A stretch of DNA of 64,000 bases from Methylovorus sp. MM2 (GCF_001648895.1 NZ_LXUF01000001.1:806001-870000); one strand, 5' to 3'; counted from the first letter of the stretch, positions 27,941 to 38,286 are shown. The notes: generated by a model from the sequence alone, not told the origin. Translations and numbers: made by a program.

Positions 27941-28762
27941 GTGAGTATCGCCAGCCCTACCTCTCAACCTACAGAGTTGCGGCAAGCCGCATTATTCTGG
28001 CTCGCTCAAACCGATTCAACGGCCAAAGCAATAGGTACTCGCGCGCTCGAGTCTGTGTGGTTGAGTGGGGCGCTTGGTCTTGATGCAAATCTTGAGATAT
28101 CTACTCAGATCGCCCTCCCTGGTCAACCATCAAAGCCTGAGTTAGTGCCGCCGCTTGCTGTGAAGCGTCGGTCGATGACTACGCCAGAGGGTCGTGCCGT
28201 ACTCATACATGCGCTGACGCATATCGAATTCAATGCCATCAATCTCGCGTTGGATGCTATTTGGCGCTTTCCTGATATGCCGTCAGCTTATTACACCGAT
28301 TGGTTAAAAGTCGCACAGGAAGAAGCCTATCACTTCACATTGCTGAACGCGCATTTGCAAAATCTGGGCTATATCTATGGCGATTTTCCCGCACATAACA
28401 GTCTATGGGAGATGGTCGCCAGAACGCAGGGCGATGTACTTGCGCGTATGGCGTTGGTGCCACGCACAATGGAAGCGCGGGGATTGGATGCCTCACCGCT
28501 TTTACGCGCAAAACTTGCCCAGGCAGGGGATATGGCCGCGGCGGAGATACTTGATATCGTGTTACGTGATGAAATAGGCCATGTTGCCATTGGCAACCAT
28601 TGGTATGGCTGGCTATGTGAGCAGCGCGGGCTGGACCCCATCACTACCTATGCGCAGCTCACCGTTCAATATGCCGCCCCCAAGATGCGTGGCCCTTTCA
28701 ATTTGCCCGCTAGGCGCGCTGCGGGTTTTACTGAGCCCGAGTTGGCTGCGCTGGAATCTTAG
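27941..28762 (+). CDS. DUF455 ferritin-like domain protein
   Basis: A 273-residue cytoplasmic protein starting with GTG four bases after the previous stop. Glu/His pairs suited to a di-metal four-helix site are visible: HALTHIEFNAINLALDAIWRF, KVAQEEAYHFTLL, and near the end DIVLRDEIGHVAIG. This pattern is the DUF455 family, of unknown function. It lacks a signal peptide, unlike the five preceding genes, so it may simply be the distal gene of the transcript. It ends one base before the convergent ppiA. Confidence 0.85.
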   Translation: MSIASPTSQPTELRQAALFWLAQTDSTAKAIGTRALESVWLSGALGLDANLEISTQIALPGQPSKPELVPPLAVKRRSMTTPEGRAVLIHALTHIEFNAINLALDAIWRFPDMPSAYYTDWLKVAQEEAYHFTLLNAHLQNLGYIYGDFPAHNSLWEMVARTQGDVLARMALVPRTMEARGLDASPLLRAKLAQAGDMAAAEILDIVLRDEIGHVAIGNHWYGWLCEQRGLDPITTYAQLTVQYAAPKMRGPFNLPARRAAGFTEPELAALES

Positions 28763-28763
28763 C

Positions 28764-29348
28764 TTATTGCGCAGCAGGTTTAGAGGCTGGGGCGTCAATG
28801 ATTTTGACTGACTCAATCACCACAGTCTGCATCGGTACATCGCCTGAGTCGGTTGGCATGCGCGCGATTCTTTGTACCACATCCATGCCTTGCACGACCC
28901 TGCCGAATACCGTGTAACCCCAGCCCCGTTCGGATGGATCTGTGTAGTTCAACGACGTATTGTTTGCAACATTGATGTAGAACTGGGCCGTTGCAGAATG
29001 CGGGTCGCCTGTCCGTGCCATTGCGATCGAACCTAGTGAGTTGGTTAAACCGTTATCGGCTTCATTACGGATAGGCGCGCGCGTAGGTTTTTCATCCATG
29101 CTGGGTGTCATGCCGCCGCCCTGAATCATAAAACCGGAGATAACACGGTGGAATATCGTACCGGAATATTGACCATCTTTTACGTATTGTAAAAAGTTGG
29201 CGACTGTTTTTGGTGCCCTTTGGCTATTCAACTCAACAATGATAGCGCCTTGACTTGTTTTGATCTCAACAAGCGGTAGTGCAGCAGCCGTCAATGAATT
29301 GAACAGCACCAATGTAGCGAGGCTGAGAAATATACGTTTGATCGACAT
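28764..29348 (-). CDS. ppiA: Periplasmic peptidyl-prolyl cis-trans isomerase (cyclophilin)
   Basis: A 194-residue cyclophilin. The start at 29348 (MSIKRIFLSLATLVLF) gives a signal peptide ending near AAA and has a Shine-Dalgarno-like AAGGAA; a longer start would run into serB. Core motifs are GTIFHRVISGFMIQGGG and ARTGDPHSATAQFYINV. It catalyses proline isomerisation in exported proteins. It follows serB by ten bases, on the same strand. Confidence 0.9.
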   Translation of the reverse strand: MSIKRIFLSLATLVLFNSLTAAALPLVEIKTSQGAIIVELNSQRAPKTVANFLQYVKDGQYSGTIFHRVISGFMIQGGGMTPSMDEKPTRAPIRNEADNGLTNSLGSIAMARTGDPHSATAQFYINVANNTSLNYTDPSERGWGYTVFGRVVQGMDVVQRIARMPTDSGDVPMQTVVIESVKIIDAPASKPAAQ

Positions 29349-29358
29349 GTTAAATTCC

Positions 29359-30204
29359 TTATTGATTAAAACTGAATAAATGAGTGATGCCATCAAGGCC
29401 TGAATGGTTCAATGCATAGCTTGCCTGGCTCTGTACGATGGGTTTTGCATGATAGGCTACGCCACAAGCGGCTACTGCCATCATTTTAAGATCATTCGCC
29501 CCATCACCTATCGCAACGGTTTGTGACGCTGCAAGGCCAAGCTCATCACGTAAACTGATGAGAAAATCTGCTTTGGCTTGTGCATCTACAATATTGCCCA
29601 AGATGCGGCCTGTTAACTTCCCATCAATTATCTCAAGCGAGTTGGCCTGCGCATAATCAAGACCTAACAAGGCTTGAACGCGCTCTGCAAAAAAGTCGAA
29701 ACCGCCAGAGACCAGCATGGTCTTGATACCATTCTTTTTGCAGGCGGTTATCCAGTCATGTGCGCCCGGGTTAAGTTGTAGGCGCTCATCGACTACACGA
29801 TGCAATGCCGACTCATCCAACCCTTTAAGCAGAGCTACTCGTTGACGTAAGCTCTCTGCAAATTCGATCTCACCCCGCATTGCGCTTTCAGTAATAGCAG
29901 CGACTTGTGGTTTCAGGTTGTACATATCAGCGATCTCATCGATACATTCGATATTGATCAGTGTCGAATCCATGTCCATTACAGCTAATCCAAAGTGCTG
30001 CAATGTATGCGCATCTTTTACTAAGGTGCAGTCGAGATTCTGTTGTTGGGCATAGCTTGCAACTTCAACTGGTAATGTTTGCTGGGCAGGCAAATAAAAT
30101 GCCTGTGGGGTGATTGGGATGAATGGCTTGGGGTTGCCGCATAACGCTCTGATTTTTTCCAGATGATCTGCTTGCAGGGATGACCCTTGTACGACAAGAC
30201 GCAT
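29359..30204 (-). CDS. serB: Phosphoserine phosphatase
   Basis: A 281-residue HAD-family enzyme, last step of serine synthesis. The catalytic motif MDMDSTLINIECIDEIA gives the nucleophile Asp77 and Asp79; VSGGFDFFAERV and the metal site IGDGANDLKMM complete the HAD set. The start at 30204 (MRLVVQGSS) is chosen over an in-frame one at 30333, which would run into the sucC start on the other strand. In methylotrophs using the serine or RuMP routes this is still the normal serine-forming enzyme. Confidence 0.95.
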   Translation of the reverse strand: MRLVVQGSSLQADHLEKIRALCGNPKPFIPITPQAFYLPAQQTLPVEVASYAQQQNLDCTLVKDAHTLQHFGLAVMDMDSTLINIECIDEIADMYNLKPQVAAITESAMRGEIEFAESLRQRVALLKGLDESALHRVVDERLQLNPGAHDWITACKKNGIKTMLVSGGFDFFAERVQALLGLDYAQANSLEIIDGKLTGRILGNIVDAQAKADFLISLRDELGLAASQTVAIGDGANDLKMMAVAACGVAYHAKPIVQSQASYALNHSGLDGITHLFSFNQ

Positions 30205-30331
30205 GATGGCTAGGCAAGTATCAAAAAAACCGATTATACACGCTGGTGGATGACTAACGTGACGCTGATGCTGGCGTAATAAGACGATTTGCGCGAAAAT
30301 AGGCGATTGCGATAAATATTGAAACATATCC

Positions 30332-31510
30332 ATGAATTTGCACGAGTTTCAGGCCAAACAATTACTCCAACGCTATGGTCTGGCGATTCCAAAAGGTCAG
30401 GTTGCTGACTCGGCTGATGCTGTTGTCGCGGCTACGCAGCATGTCGGCGGTAATGCTTGGGTAGTTAAAGCCCAAATACACGCGGGTGGTCGCGGTAAAG
30501 CAGGTGGCGTCAAGCTAGTCAAGTCGGTTGCTGAGGCGCAAGCCGTTACTGCAAGCCTATTGGGTAAATCGCTTACTACCTACCAGAATGCACCGGATGG
30601 GCAGCCCGTTACGCAAGTGTTGATAGAAGAAACGCTGCCGATCGCGCGTGAGCTTTATCTTTCCTTGCTTGTCGATCGTTCATTGGAGCGCGTGGTCTTT
30701 ATTGCATCTGCCGCGGGCGGTATAGATATCGAAGAGATCGCCCAAACCAGCCCTGAAAAGATATTACAGGAAGTTTGTGACCCGTTGAACGGTTTGGTCG
30801 ATTTCCAGGCACGGAATATCGCGTTTGCCCTAGGACTGGCTGGTGAACAGATCGGCGCATTCACCAAGCTCGCAAAAGGGCTATATAAATTATTCAAGGA
30901 GAATGATCTCGCCTTGCTGGAGATCAACCCGCTGATCGTGACGACAGAGGGCGCATTGATTTCACTTGATTGTAAAATGAGTGTGGACGATAACGCACTC
31001 TATCGTCAAAAGGCACTGGCTGAGCAACGTGATTGGAGTCAGGACGATGCCAAAGAGGCCGTAGCCCATAGCGCAGGTCTGAACTACATCGCGCTCAACG
31101 GTAATATCGGCTGTATGGTCAATGGCGCAGGTTTGGCGATGGCGACGATGGATCTGATCAAGCTGCATGGCGGCATGCCGGCCAACTTCTTGGATGTAGG
31201 TGGTGGCGCTACAGCAGAGACTGTTGCTAAAGCATTCAAGATCATCCTTGCCGATGATAATGTTAAAGCTATCCTCGTGAATATTTTCGGCGGCATCATG
31301 CGTTGCGACATCATTGCAGAGGGCATTATTACTGCCGTGAAAGAGGTTGGCATACAGATTCCCGTGATCGTGCGCCTTGAAGGTACGAATGTAGAACTTG
31401 GCCGTAAGATGCTGAGTGAAAGTGGATTATCGATCATCTCCGCATCTGGCTTGACCGATGCGGCAAAGCAGGCAGTAAATTCAGTCAAGAGTTTGGCCTC
31501 GAAAGCATAG
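30332..31510 (+). CDS. sucC: Succinyl-CoA synthetase beta subunit
   Basis: A 392-residue ATP-grasp subunit that, with SucD, interconverts succinyl-CoA and succinate with nucleotide synthesis. Typical starts and blocks: [34 protein letters not shown] and [17 protein letters not shown]. It is divergent from serB, with 127 bases between. sucD follows after one base. Malate thiokinase beta is related, but the paired subunit looks like SucD. Confidence 0.95.
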   Translation: MNLHEFQAKQLLQRYGLAIPKGQVADSADAVVAATQHVGGNAWVVKAQIHAGGRGKAGGVKLVKSVAEAQAVTASLLGKSLTTYQNAPDGQPVTQVLIEETLPIARELYLSLLVDRSLERVVFIASAAGGIDIEEIAQTSPEKILQEVCDPLNGLVDFQARNIAFALGLAGEQIGAFTKLAKGLYKLFKENDLALLEINPLIVTTEGALISLDCKMSVDDNALYRQKALAEQRDWSQDDAKEAVAHSAGLNYIALNGNIGCMVNGAGLAMATMDLIKLHGGMPANFLDVGGGATAETVAKAFKIILADDNVKAILVNIFGGIMRCDIIAEGIITAVKEVGIQIPVIVRLEGTNVELGRKMLSESGLSIISASGLTDAAKQAVNSVKSLASKA

Positions 31511-31511
31511 T

Positions 31512-32390
31512 ATGAGTATATTGGTTAATAAGAATACAAAAGTCATCTGTCAGGGGTTTACCGGTAAACAGGGTACGTTCCACTCTGAGCAGGCGATTGC
31601 TTACGGCACAAAGATGGTGGGTGGTGTAACGCCGGGCAAAGGCGGGCAGCAACATCTTAATATGCCAGTTTTTAATACGGTGCGGGATGCAGTTGCCGCT
31701 ACTGCCGCTAATGCATCCGTTATCTACGTGCCGCCGCCTTTCGCGGCTGACTCTATTTTGGAAGCCTGTGATGCGGGTATCGAACTGATCGTATGTATCA
31801 CTGAAGGTATACCTGTGCTGGATATGCTCAATGTAAAAGCGGCTTTAAAGGCGAATGGCGTAAATCTTATCGGACCCAATTGCCCGGGTATCATCACGCC
31901 AGATGAATGCAAGATCGGTATCATGCCCGGCAGTATCCATTTGCGTGGAAAAATCGGTATCGTTTCACGCTCCGGAACGCTGACTTATGAAGCGGTGCAT
32001 CAAACGACTGCACTAGGGTTAGGCCAATCTACTTGTGTAGGCATTGGCGGTGATCCGATCAAAGGCCTGAATTTTATCGAATGCCTGCAAATGTTCGAGG
32101 CAGATACCGAGACTGAGGCTATCATTATGGTAGGTGAGATCGGCGGTAGCGATGAAGAGGCTGCTGCGGAATACATAAAAAGTCATGTGACTAAACCTGT
32201 GGCAGGTTATATTGCCGGGCAGACCGCCCCTAAAGGCAAGCGTATGGGCCATGCTGGCGCTATTATCTCAGGTGGTAGCGGTAAGGCCGAAGATAAGATC
32301 CGTGCCCTAGAGCTTGCTGGTGTAGTGGTCGCGAGTTCGCCAGCAGGGTTGGGTGAGGCAGTTCAAGCAGCAATCAATGCGAAATCTTAA
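31512..32390 (+). CDS. sucD: Succinyl-CoA synthetase alpha subunit
   Basis: A 292-residue CoA-binding subunit. The CoA site is [15 protein letters not shown], followed by [20 protein letters not shown], and the phosphorylated histidine is His247 in [11 protein letters not shown]. It directly follows sucC. No 2-oxoglutarate dehydrogenase or succinate dehydrogenase genes are adjacent. Confidence 0.96.
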   Translation: MSILVNKNTKVICQGFTGKQGTFHSEQAIAYGTKMVGGVTPGKGGQQHLNMPVFNTVRDAVAATAANASVIYVPPPFAADSILEACDAGIELIVCITEGIPVLDMLNVKAALKANGVNLIGPNCPGIITPDECKIGIMPGSIHLRGKIGIVSRSGTLTYEAVHQTTALGLGQSTCVGIGGDPIKGLNFIECLQMFEADTETEAIIMVGEIGGSDEEAAAEYIKSHVTKPVAGYIAGQTAPKGKRMGHAGAIISGGSGKAEDKIRALELAGVVVASSPAGLGEAVQAAINAKS

Positions 32391-32404
32391 AGACTGGAAA
32401 TAAC

Positions 32405-33364
32405 ATGTTCCGCAATTTTTATCTGTTGGTCATTTTGACGGTTGCCAGCACTTTATCTGTAGGCATCTCGATTGCAAGTGCCGCGCCTGAGATCCCATAT
32501 CTGTTAACGGTGGCTTCAAAGGGTGATATCTCAACCGTGCGTGCGATACTAGCCAGTGGTGCGAGCCCTAATACAAAAGATAGCGATGGCATCACTGCGC
32601 TGATGTATGCCGCACGTAAAGACAAAGCAGATGTGGCACGCGTGCTGCTGGAAAAAGGCGCAAATGTGAATGCCACAGATAGTGAAGGCTGGACTGCATT
32701 GATGTTTGCCGCCAAGAAGAATTATATCGCTACGGTAAAAGTGCTACTGGAAAAAGGCGCTGACCCTAAAGCACGCGACTCTTCTGGCTGGAGCGCATTA
32801 GGCTTGGCGGCGACATCCGGCTATAGCGAGATCGTTGATCTGCTGGTTAAGAATGGTATCGATGCCAGCAGCAAAAGCGATGATGGTAAAAGTGTCTTGA
32901 TGTATGCTGCCAAGAATGGTGATTTGCCAACCATACAAACCCTGATTGACAATGGTGCTGATACCTCCGCACGTGACCGTTACGGGATGACAGCCCTCAT
33001 GTATGCCGCTCGCCAAGATAATGCCGATGCAGTCGACTTATTGCTGAGCAAAGGCGCTAAACTAAATGAAAAAGATCAGTTCAAATGGACAGCACTGACA
33101 TGGGCGGTGAAGAAATCCGGCCTCAATGCAGCCAAGAAACTGGTTGAAAAAGGTGCTGATGTAAATGCCAAGGATTCAGAAGGTACGCCAGTGCTGCAAG
33201 TTGCCGTGAGTAATGGTGATGCCGAGATGGTGAAATTCCTGCTGGATAATGGTGCCAATGTAAAGACCAAGGATCAGTATGGCCTGACCGCACTGGTGTA
33301 TGCACTGAAAGCCGGTAAACCGGACATCGTGCAGATGATTAAAGATGCAGGTGGTAGTTACTGA
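32405..33364 (+). CDS. Exported multi-ankyrin-repeat protein
   Basis: A 319-residue protein with a signal peptide (about 1-26, ending IASA). Nearly the whole mature part is about eight ankyrin repeats of 33 residues, for example GITALMYAARKDKADVARVL, GWTALMFAAKKNYIATVKVL and GMTALMYAARQDNADAVDLL. It is probably a periplasmic binding scaffold. It is 14 bases from sucD, so cotranscription is likely but a metabolic link is not evident. It is the second exported ankyrin protein in the window. Confidence 0.9.
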   Translation: MFRNFYLLVILTVASTLSVGISIASAAPEIPYLLTVASKGDISTVRAILASGASPNTKDSDGITALMYAARKDKADVARVLLEKGANVNATDSEGWTALMFAAKKNYIATVKVLLEKGADPKARDSSGWSALGLAATSGYSEIVDLLVKNGIDASSKSDDGKSVLMYAAKNGDLPTIQTLIDNGADTSARDRYGMTALMYAARQDNADAVDLLLSKGAKLNEKDQFKWTALTWAVKKSGLNAAKKLVEKGADVNAKDSEGTPVLQVAVSNGDAEMVKFLLDNGANVKTKDQYGLTALVYALKAGKPDIVQMIKDAGGSY

Positions 33365-33463
33365 TAAAGTGGGCCTGACCATGCTTAGATACCTGTCTTA
33401 AACATTGGACATGACCATTTCTAAATACCCTCTCAATATTGATTAGATATCAAATCCCAATCA

Positions 33464-35089
33464 ATGAAAATCGCGATTGCACAAATCAATACGACGGTCG
33501 GCGACTTAGCTGGCAATAGTGCAAAAATCATCGAATACGCTCAACGCGCGATGCAATCTGGCGCGACGCTATTACTAACGCCAGAGTTGGTTTTATGTGG
33601 ATATCCGCCAGAAGACCTTCTACTGCGTAATGACTTTATGGCAGCCTGCGACGATGCCTTGGAGCGAATCGCTACAGCGGTACCCGGGATTACGGTAATC
33701 GTCGGCCATCCTGTCAAAAGTGATGGCTGTGCTTACAACGCAGCCTCTGTGCTGCAAGGCGGCAAGGTCGTTGCAACCTATCATAAACATATTCTGCCCA
33801 ACGATAGCGTATTCGACGATGTTCGCTATTTCTCCCCGGGACGTGAGCCTCTGGTGTTCCAACATCAGGGTTTGCGTTGTGGCGTGATGATCTGTGCCGA
33901 TGTATGGGAGCCGCCTTCTGCCAGACTAGCAAAACTGGCTGGTGCCGAGATATTACTTGTCTTGAATGCCTCGCCCTATCACATGGATAAACAATCTTCG
34001 CGGCATGAAGTCGCGCGAAAACGGGTTGATGAGACAGGTTTACCTATTGTCTATGCCAATCTGGTCGGCGGGCAGGATGAGCTGGTATTCGATGGCGGCT
34101 CCTTCGTGCTTGATCGCGATGGCGTGTTGGTGCAGCAATTGCCTGAGTTTGAAGAGTCGCTGGGTTTCGTCACCCTCGATACCAATGGTATCAATCGTGC
34201 AAATCCTGAGCAGGCTGCTGTGATTGCAAGCCTGCCGATAGAGGCCGCAGTCTACCAAGCATTATCTCTAGGCTTACAGGATTACATTAATAAGAATGGT
34301 TTCCCCAGCGTTGTGCTTGGGCTATCAGGTGGTATCGATTCTGCGCTGACATTGGCGATTGCCGTGGATGCACTTGGTGCAGATAAAGTGCGAGTTGTCA
34401 TGATGCCTTCGGAATTTACTGCCGATATGAGTGTCAATGATGCAGAGGGAATGGCAAAGATCGTCGGTGTTCGTTATAGCGAATTGCCGATCAAGTCATT
34501 GTTCGAGAATTTCCAAGAAGCGCTCTCCGAAGAGTTTGACGGTTTGCCATTTGATACGGCCGAGGAAAATCTGCAAGCGCGTATTCGCGGCATGCTATTG
34601 ATGGCGCTCTCTAACAAATTCGGTAGTATTGTGTTGACGACAGGTAACAAGAGTGAGATGGCAGTCGGATATTCCACACTGTATGGCGATATGGCAGGGG
34701 GATTCTCTCTATTGAAAGATGTCCCCAAAACTTTGGTGTACAAGCTTGCGCGTTACCGTAATGCGATCTCACCGGTGATCCCTGAACGGATTATCTTGCG
34801 GGCGCCCTCTGCAGAACTTCGCCCAGGGCAGACCGATCAGGACAGCCTGCCGCCATATGACGTGCTGGATGCTATTATGGAAGCTTATGTGGAGCATGAT
34901 GCCAGCCGTTCAGACATCATTGGGATGGGTTATCGTGAGCAGGATGTCACTCGTGTCGCAAACTTGATAGATCGTAATGAATATAAGCGTCGTCAGGCGC
35001 CAATCGGAGTTAGAATCACACAAAGAGGTTTTGGTAAGGATAGGCGTTATCCCATAACGTCTAAATTTGTTGTAACAAGTACAAAATAA
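33464..35089 (+). CDS. nadE: Glutamine-dependent NAD(+) synthetase
   Basis: A 541-residue two-domain enzyme that amidates deamido-NAD. The N-terminal nitrilase-like glutaminase starts MKIAIAQINTTVGDLAGN and carries the nucleophile Cys144 in MICADVWEPP. The C-terminal synthetase has the ATP pyrophosphatase loop SGGIDS at 288-293 and TTGNKSEMAVGYSTLYGD. It is followed 32 bases later by glnB, a common pairing. Confidence 0.96.
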   Translation: MKIAIAQINTTVGDLAGNSAKIIEYAQRAMQSGATLLLTPELVLCGYPPEDLLLRNDFMAACDDALERIATAVPGITVIVGHPVKSDGCAYNAASVLQGGKVVATYHKHILPNDSVFDDVRYFSPGREPLVFQHQGLRCGVMICADVWEPPSARLAKLAGAEILLVLNASPYHMDKQSSRHEVARKRVDETGLPIVYANLVGGQDELVFDGGSFVLDRDGVLVQQLPEFEESLGFVTLDTNGINRANPEQAAVIASLPIEAAVYQALSLGLQDYINKNGFPSVVLGLSGGIDSALTLAIAVDALGADKVRVVMMPSEFTADMSVNDAEGMAKIVGVRYSELPIKSLFENFQEALSEEFDGLPFDTAEENLQARIRGMLLMALSNKFGSIVLTTGNKSEMAVGYSTLYGDMAGGFSLLKDVPKTLVYKLARYRNAISPVIPERIILRAPSAELRPGQTDQDSLPPYDVLDAIMEAYVEHDASRSDIIGMGYREQDVTRVANLIDRNEYKRRQAPIGVRITQRGFGKDRRYPITSKFVVTSTK

Positions 35090-35106
35090 CTAAGTAATAA
35101 ACCTGA

Positions 35107-35460
<354 letters not shown>

Positions 35461-35483
35461 TTAGACTTGAGTTTTTATACCTA

Positions 35484-35831
35484 ATGCCAGTAGTCCTAAA
35501 AACCATAGTGCTACTGGCGTTATCAAATGTTTTCATGACATTTGCTTGGTATGCGCACCTCAAGAATCTTAACGACAAACCTTGGTATATCGCGGCCCTT
35601 TTAAGTTGGGCAATCGCGCTGGCAGAGTATATGTTGCAGGTTCCAGCTAATCGCATAGGCTATACGGCATTGTCGTTGGGGCAACTCAAGATACTGCAAG
35701 AAGTGATTTCCTTGTCAGTGTTTGTGCCGTTTGCAGTTTTTTATATGCACCAACCCTTAAAGCTGGACTTTCTCTGGGCTGGCCTATGTTTGCTCGGGGC
35801 AGTCTATTTTATGTTCAGATCGCCAATATAA
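35484..35831 (+). CDS. DUF486 family membrane protein
   Basis: A 115-residue protein with four predicted membrane helices (about 4-20, 32-52, 63-84, 93-111). The conserved stretch VFMTFAWYAHLKNL and the PANRIGY block match DUF486, small integral membrane proteins distantly like the DMT/SMR transporters. No function is known. It is 23 bases after glnB. Confidence 0.85.
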   Translation: MPVVLKTIVLLALSNVFMTFAWYAHLKNLNDKPWYIAALLSWAIALAEYMLQVPANRIGYTALSLGQLKILQEVISLSVFVPFAVFYMHQPLKLDFLWAGLCLLGAVYFMFRSPI

Positions 35832-35837
35832 TCCATC

Positions 35838-36227
35838 ATGATTAAACTCAATCGACTCATGCACGCAGGGCTTATCGTATCTGATCTGGAACGTTCACGT
35901 GCATTCTACGAAGGTGTCTTGGGTTTAAAGGTCAACCCTTACCGTCCAAATCTGAGTTTTGAAGGTATCTGGTATGAGACGGGTGATGACACACAGATAC
36001 ACTTGATGGTCGTGCCTAATCCATATGCAGAGGTAGAGCGGCCAGCGCATGGCGGGCGCGATTATCACTTGGCACTGTCTGTGGATGATGTTGCGCCGAT
36101 AAGGGAGCAGCTGGATGCCGCAGGCGTGGCTTACACACTTAGTATGTCGGGCCGCGCTGCTTTATTCTGTCGTGACCCCGATGGCAATGCGCTGGAGTTC
36201 TCTGCGGTTAAGCAAGTCAGCGCATAG
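35838..36227 (+). CDS. VOC-family (glyoxalase/bleomycin resistance-like) protein
   Basis: A 129-residue single VOC domain with the two beta-alpha-beta-beta-beta units: HAGLIVSDLERSRAFYEGVLGL and YHLALSVDDVAPIREQLDAAG. Likely metal ligands are His9, the His in DYHLAL and the Glu in GNALEFSAV. The substrate cannot be told; the family includes glyoxalase I, dioxygenases and epimerases. It converges on the FTR1 gene. Confidence 0.85.
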   Translation: MIKLNRLMHAGLIVSDLERSRAFYEGVLGLKVNPYRPNLSFEGIWYETGDDTQIHLMVVPNPYAEVERPAHGGRDYHLALSVDDVAPIREQLDAAGVAYTLSMSGRAALFCRDPDGNALEFSAVKQVSA

Positions 36228-36256
36228 CGCTTTTAGTGCATAATCCTTTCGTGAGC

Positions 36257-38212
36257 TTATTCTTTATCGCGCGTTAGCCAAAGGCCGATCACAATCAAGA
36301 CCAGCATGGCTAATTGCGCACTCAGGCCTTGCAGAGTGGGGTAAACCCCTAACAATGGCACAGAGATGAAATTCACTGCTTGCGAATTTAATACGCCCGC
36401 TTCCTGTAGCGCCGCGACACCATTTCCTATAAACACCACCGCTAGCACGATCAATAGCCATGCCGTGGCAGAGAAAAATTTGCCTATTGGCAGGCGAACG
36501 CTATAACGCAAGATGATCCATGTCATCAATGCAAGCAGTACTGCGGCGACTGCGATACCACTTAGCACAGCGGATTGCCCTTCAGGTCCTGCTTGTGCCC
36601 AGAGCGCTTCGTAGAACAGAATCGTCTCGAATAATTCACGATATACAGCAAGGAATGAAACGCCTGCCATTGCCCAAAGTGTGCGTTTATCAAGTGCTGT
36701 GCTGACCTGTGAGCACAAGAAATGCTGCCATGCTTTTGCGTTGGATTTTGTGTGTAGCCAGTAACCGATGTATAGCAGCATAGCAGCTGCGATCATCGCG
36801 GTGATGCCTTCTGTCATCTCGCGTCCAGCACCTGAGATGGTCAGCAGGTAATTGGCTGCCAGCCATGTCAGCGCGCCTAATACTAAGGCGATTATCCAGC
36901 CAAGGTGGAAGTAGGGCAGCGCATCACGTCGGCCTGTCTTTGCAATGAATGCGCTGATTGCGGCAAGTACTAGCACTGCCTCAAGGCCCTCCCGCAGAAG
37001 TATCAGCAATGAGCTGACGAATGCAGTGGTAGGTGAAAGGTTGCCTGAGGAAAGCTCAGTTTCAGCGCTTTCTAACAAGCCGTCGATCAGTTTGATTTGC
37101 TTATCAATGGCCTCAGTTGGCTGGTTTTGCGCGATAGATGCGCGCAGGCTCATCATCTCTTTCTCCACTTCCAGTCGGAGCGGTTTATCTACGTTGCTTA
37201 GACTGTTCTCAATAAGTTCGAACCCTTCAAGGTAAGCGCTGATCGCTAGCTGACGTGCTGATTCTTTATCGCCTGACTGATAGGCTTGTAAGCTTTCTAC
37301 CAACTTGCTGCGCGTCAGTGCGATAGGGCTAGGGGCGATACTTTTGATCGCATCTGGATGCGCGGTGAGGAACGCCCCTACATGGGCTATATCATGACCA
37401 AACTTGCCTTCAATTTCGGCAGGTGCCAAGGTGACTAATTTCTTTAAATCACTGAATTCGGTTTTACCTTTCCCTTGCTTCCATAGTGCTGAGCCTTGTG
37501 CCAGTTGCTCCGGTGTTAACCTAAGCGAACTGACATAAAAGGCTAGCGCCCATCTTTCATTCTCAGGCAGGTCAGTGAATGCACGCATAGGTGTGCCGCC
37601 AACACCTAAGGTAATGGTGTTATAAAGGCCGTAGATGCTGCGCAATCGCATGCGGGCTTCATCATGAAAGTTACTGGGCTTAGGGTCGAGATTCGCTGCT
37701 AATTGCCCGTCACCATGGCCAGTTGCCCCATGACAAACCATACAGTTGGCAGCGAAAAGTTGTGCCGCACGGTTGAGGTCTGGCGTATCTTTCGGCGCTA
37801 CAGTGAGTTGGTAGGCCTGTATGACAGATAAACGCAGGCCATTTGCTGATGCAGAGACTTTTACGCCATCTGCTTTTGCAACTATTAGCTCGCGTAATTT
37901 TGCAGCGTCATCTAGCAGCGTTACTTGTTGCGGGTTGCTAGGTAATTCTTTGAGTAATGCACCAGCCTGCGTGGTGAACTCAAGTTGCTCTTCATATTCT
38001 GACGGATTCAGCGCCACACCATCCTGTACGAACTTGGGATAATCCACACTGACGTAATCCAGCATGTGCACGACCGTTTGCGCTTTTTCCTCATCACCTG
38101 CGTATGCCACGGTTTGCGATGCTGTGAAGCCAAACCAGACGATTATAAGAAAAGAGACTGATCGAATGCTGGATAGCATATGATTAGAGATAGAGTTGCG
38201 CTGATATATCAT
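36257..38212 (-). CDS. Cytochrome c-FTR1 fusion iron permease
   Basis: A 651-residue protein. After a signal segment and an alpha-helical region, a cytochrome c domain carries CMVCHG at 157-162. A linker (about 230-390) leads to an FTR1 permease domain of about seven helices. The two RExxE iron motifs are REGLE (in LLILLREGLEAVL) and RELFE (in LAVYRELFETIL). It probably oxidises Fe(II) or passes its electron through the haem and imports Fe(III). The start may instead be the Met at codon 12 (38179). A Fur-like box lies upstream. Confidence 0.9.
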   Translation of the reverse strand: MIYQRNSISNHMLSSIRSVSFLIIVWFGFTASQTVAYAGDEEKAQTVVHMLDYVSVDYPKFVQDGVALNPSEYEEQLEFTTQAGALLKELPSNPQQVTLLDDAAKLRELIVAKADGVKVSASANGLRLSVIQAYQLTVAPKDTPDLNRAAQLFAANCMVCHGATGHGDGQLAANLDPKPSNFHDEARMRLRSIYGLYNTITLGVGGTPMRAFTDLPENERWALAFYVSSLRLTPEQLAQGSALWKQGKGKTEFSDLKKLVTLAPAEIEGKFGHDIAHVGAFLTAHPDAIKSIAPSPIALTRSKLVESLQAYQSGDKESARQLAISAYLEGFELIENSLSNVDKPLRLEVEKEMMSLRASIAQNQPTEAIDKQIKLIDGLLESAETELSSGNLSPTTAFVSSLLILLREGLEAVLVLAAISAFIAKTGRRDALPYFHLGWIIALVLGALTWLAANYLLTISGAGREMTEGITAMIAAAMLLYIGYWLHTKSNAKAWQHFLCSQVSTALDKRTLWAMAGVSFLAVYRELFETILFYEALWAQAGPEGQSAVLSGIAVAAVLLALMTWIILRYSVRLPIGKFFSATAWLLIVLAVVFIGNGVAALQEAGVLNSQAVNFISVPLLGVYPTLQGLSAQLAMLVLIVIGLWLTRDKE

Positions 38213-38286
38213 GAAGTGTACTAACAGATGTTGAAGGCGCGCTGCGACGCAGAATACATATTGTATGCGAGGGGCATGCCCACGTA

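Noticed and set aside
30332-32390. Malate thiokinase (MtkAB) instead of succinyl-CoA synthetase
   Set aside because: Some methylotrophs carry this homologue in serine-cycle clusters, but no serine-cycle genes are adjacent and the subunit blocks read as SucC/SucD.
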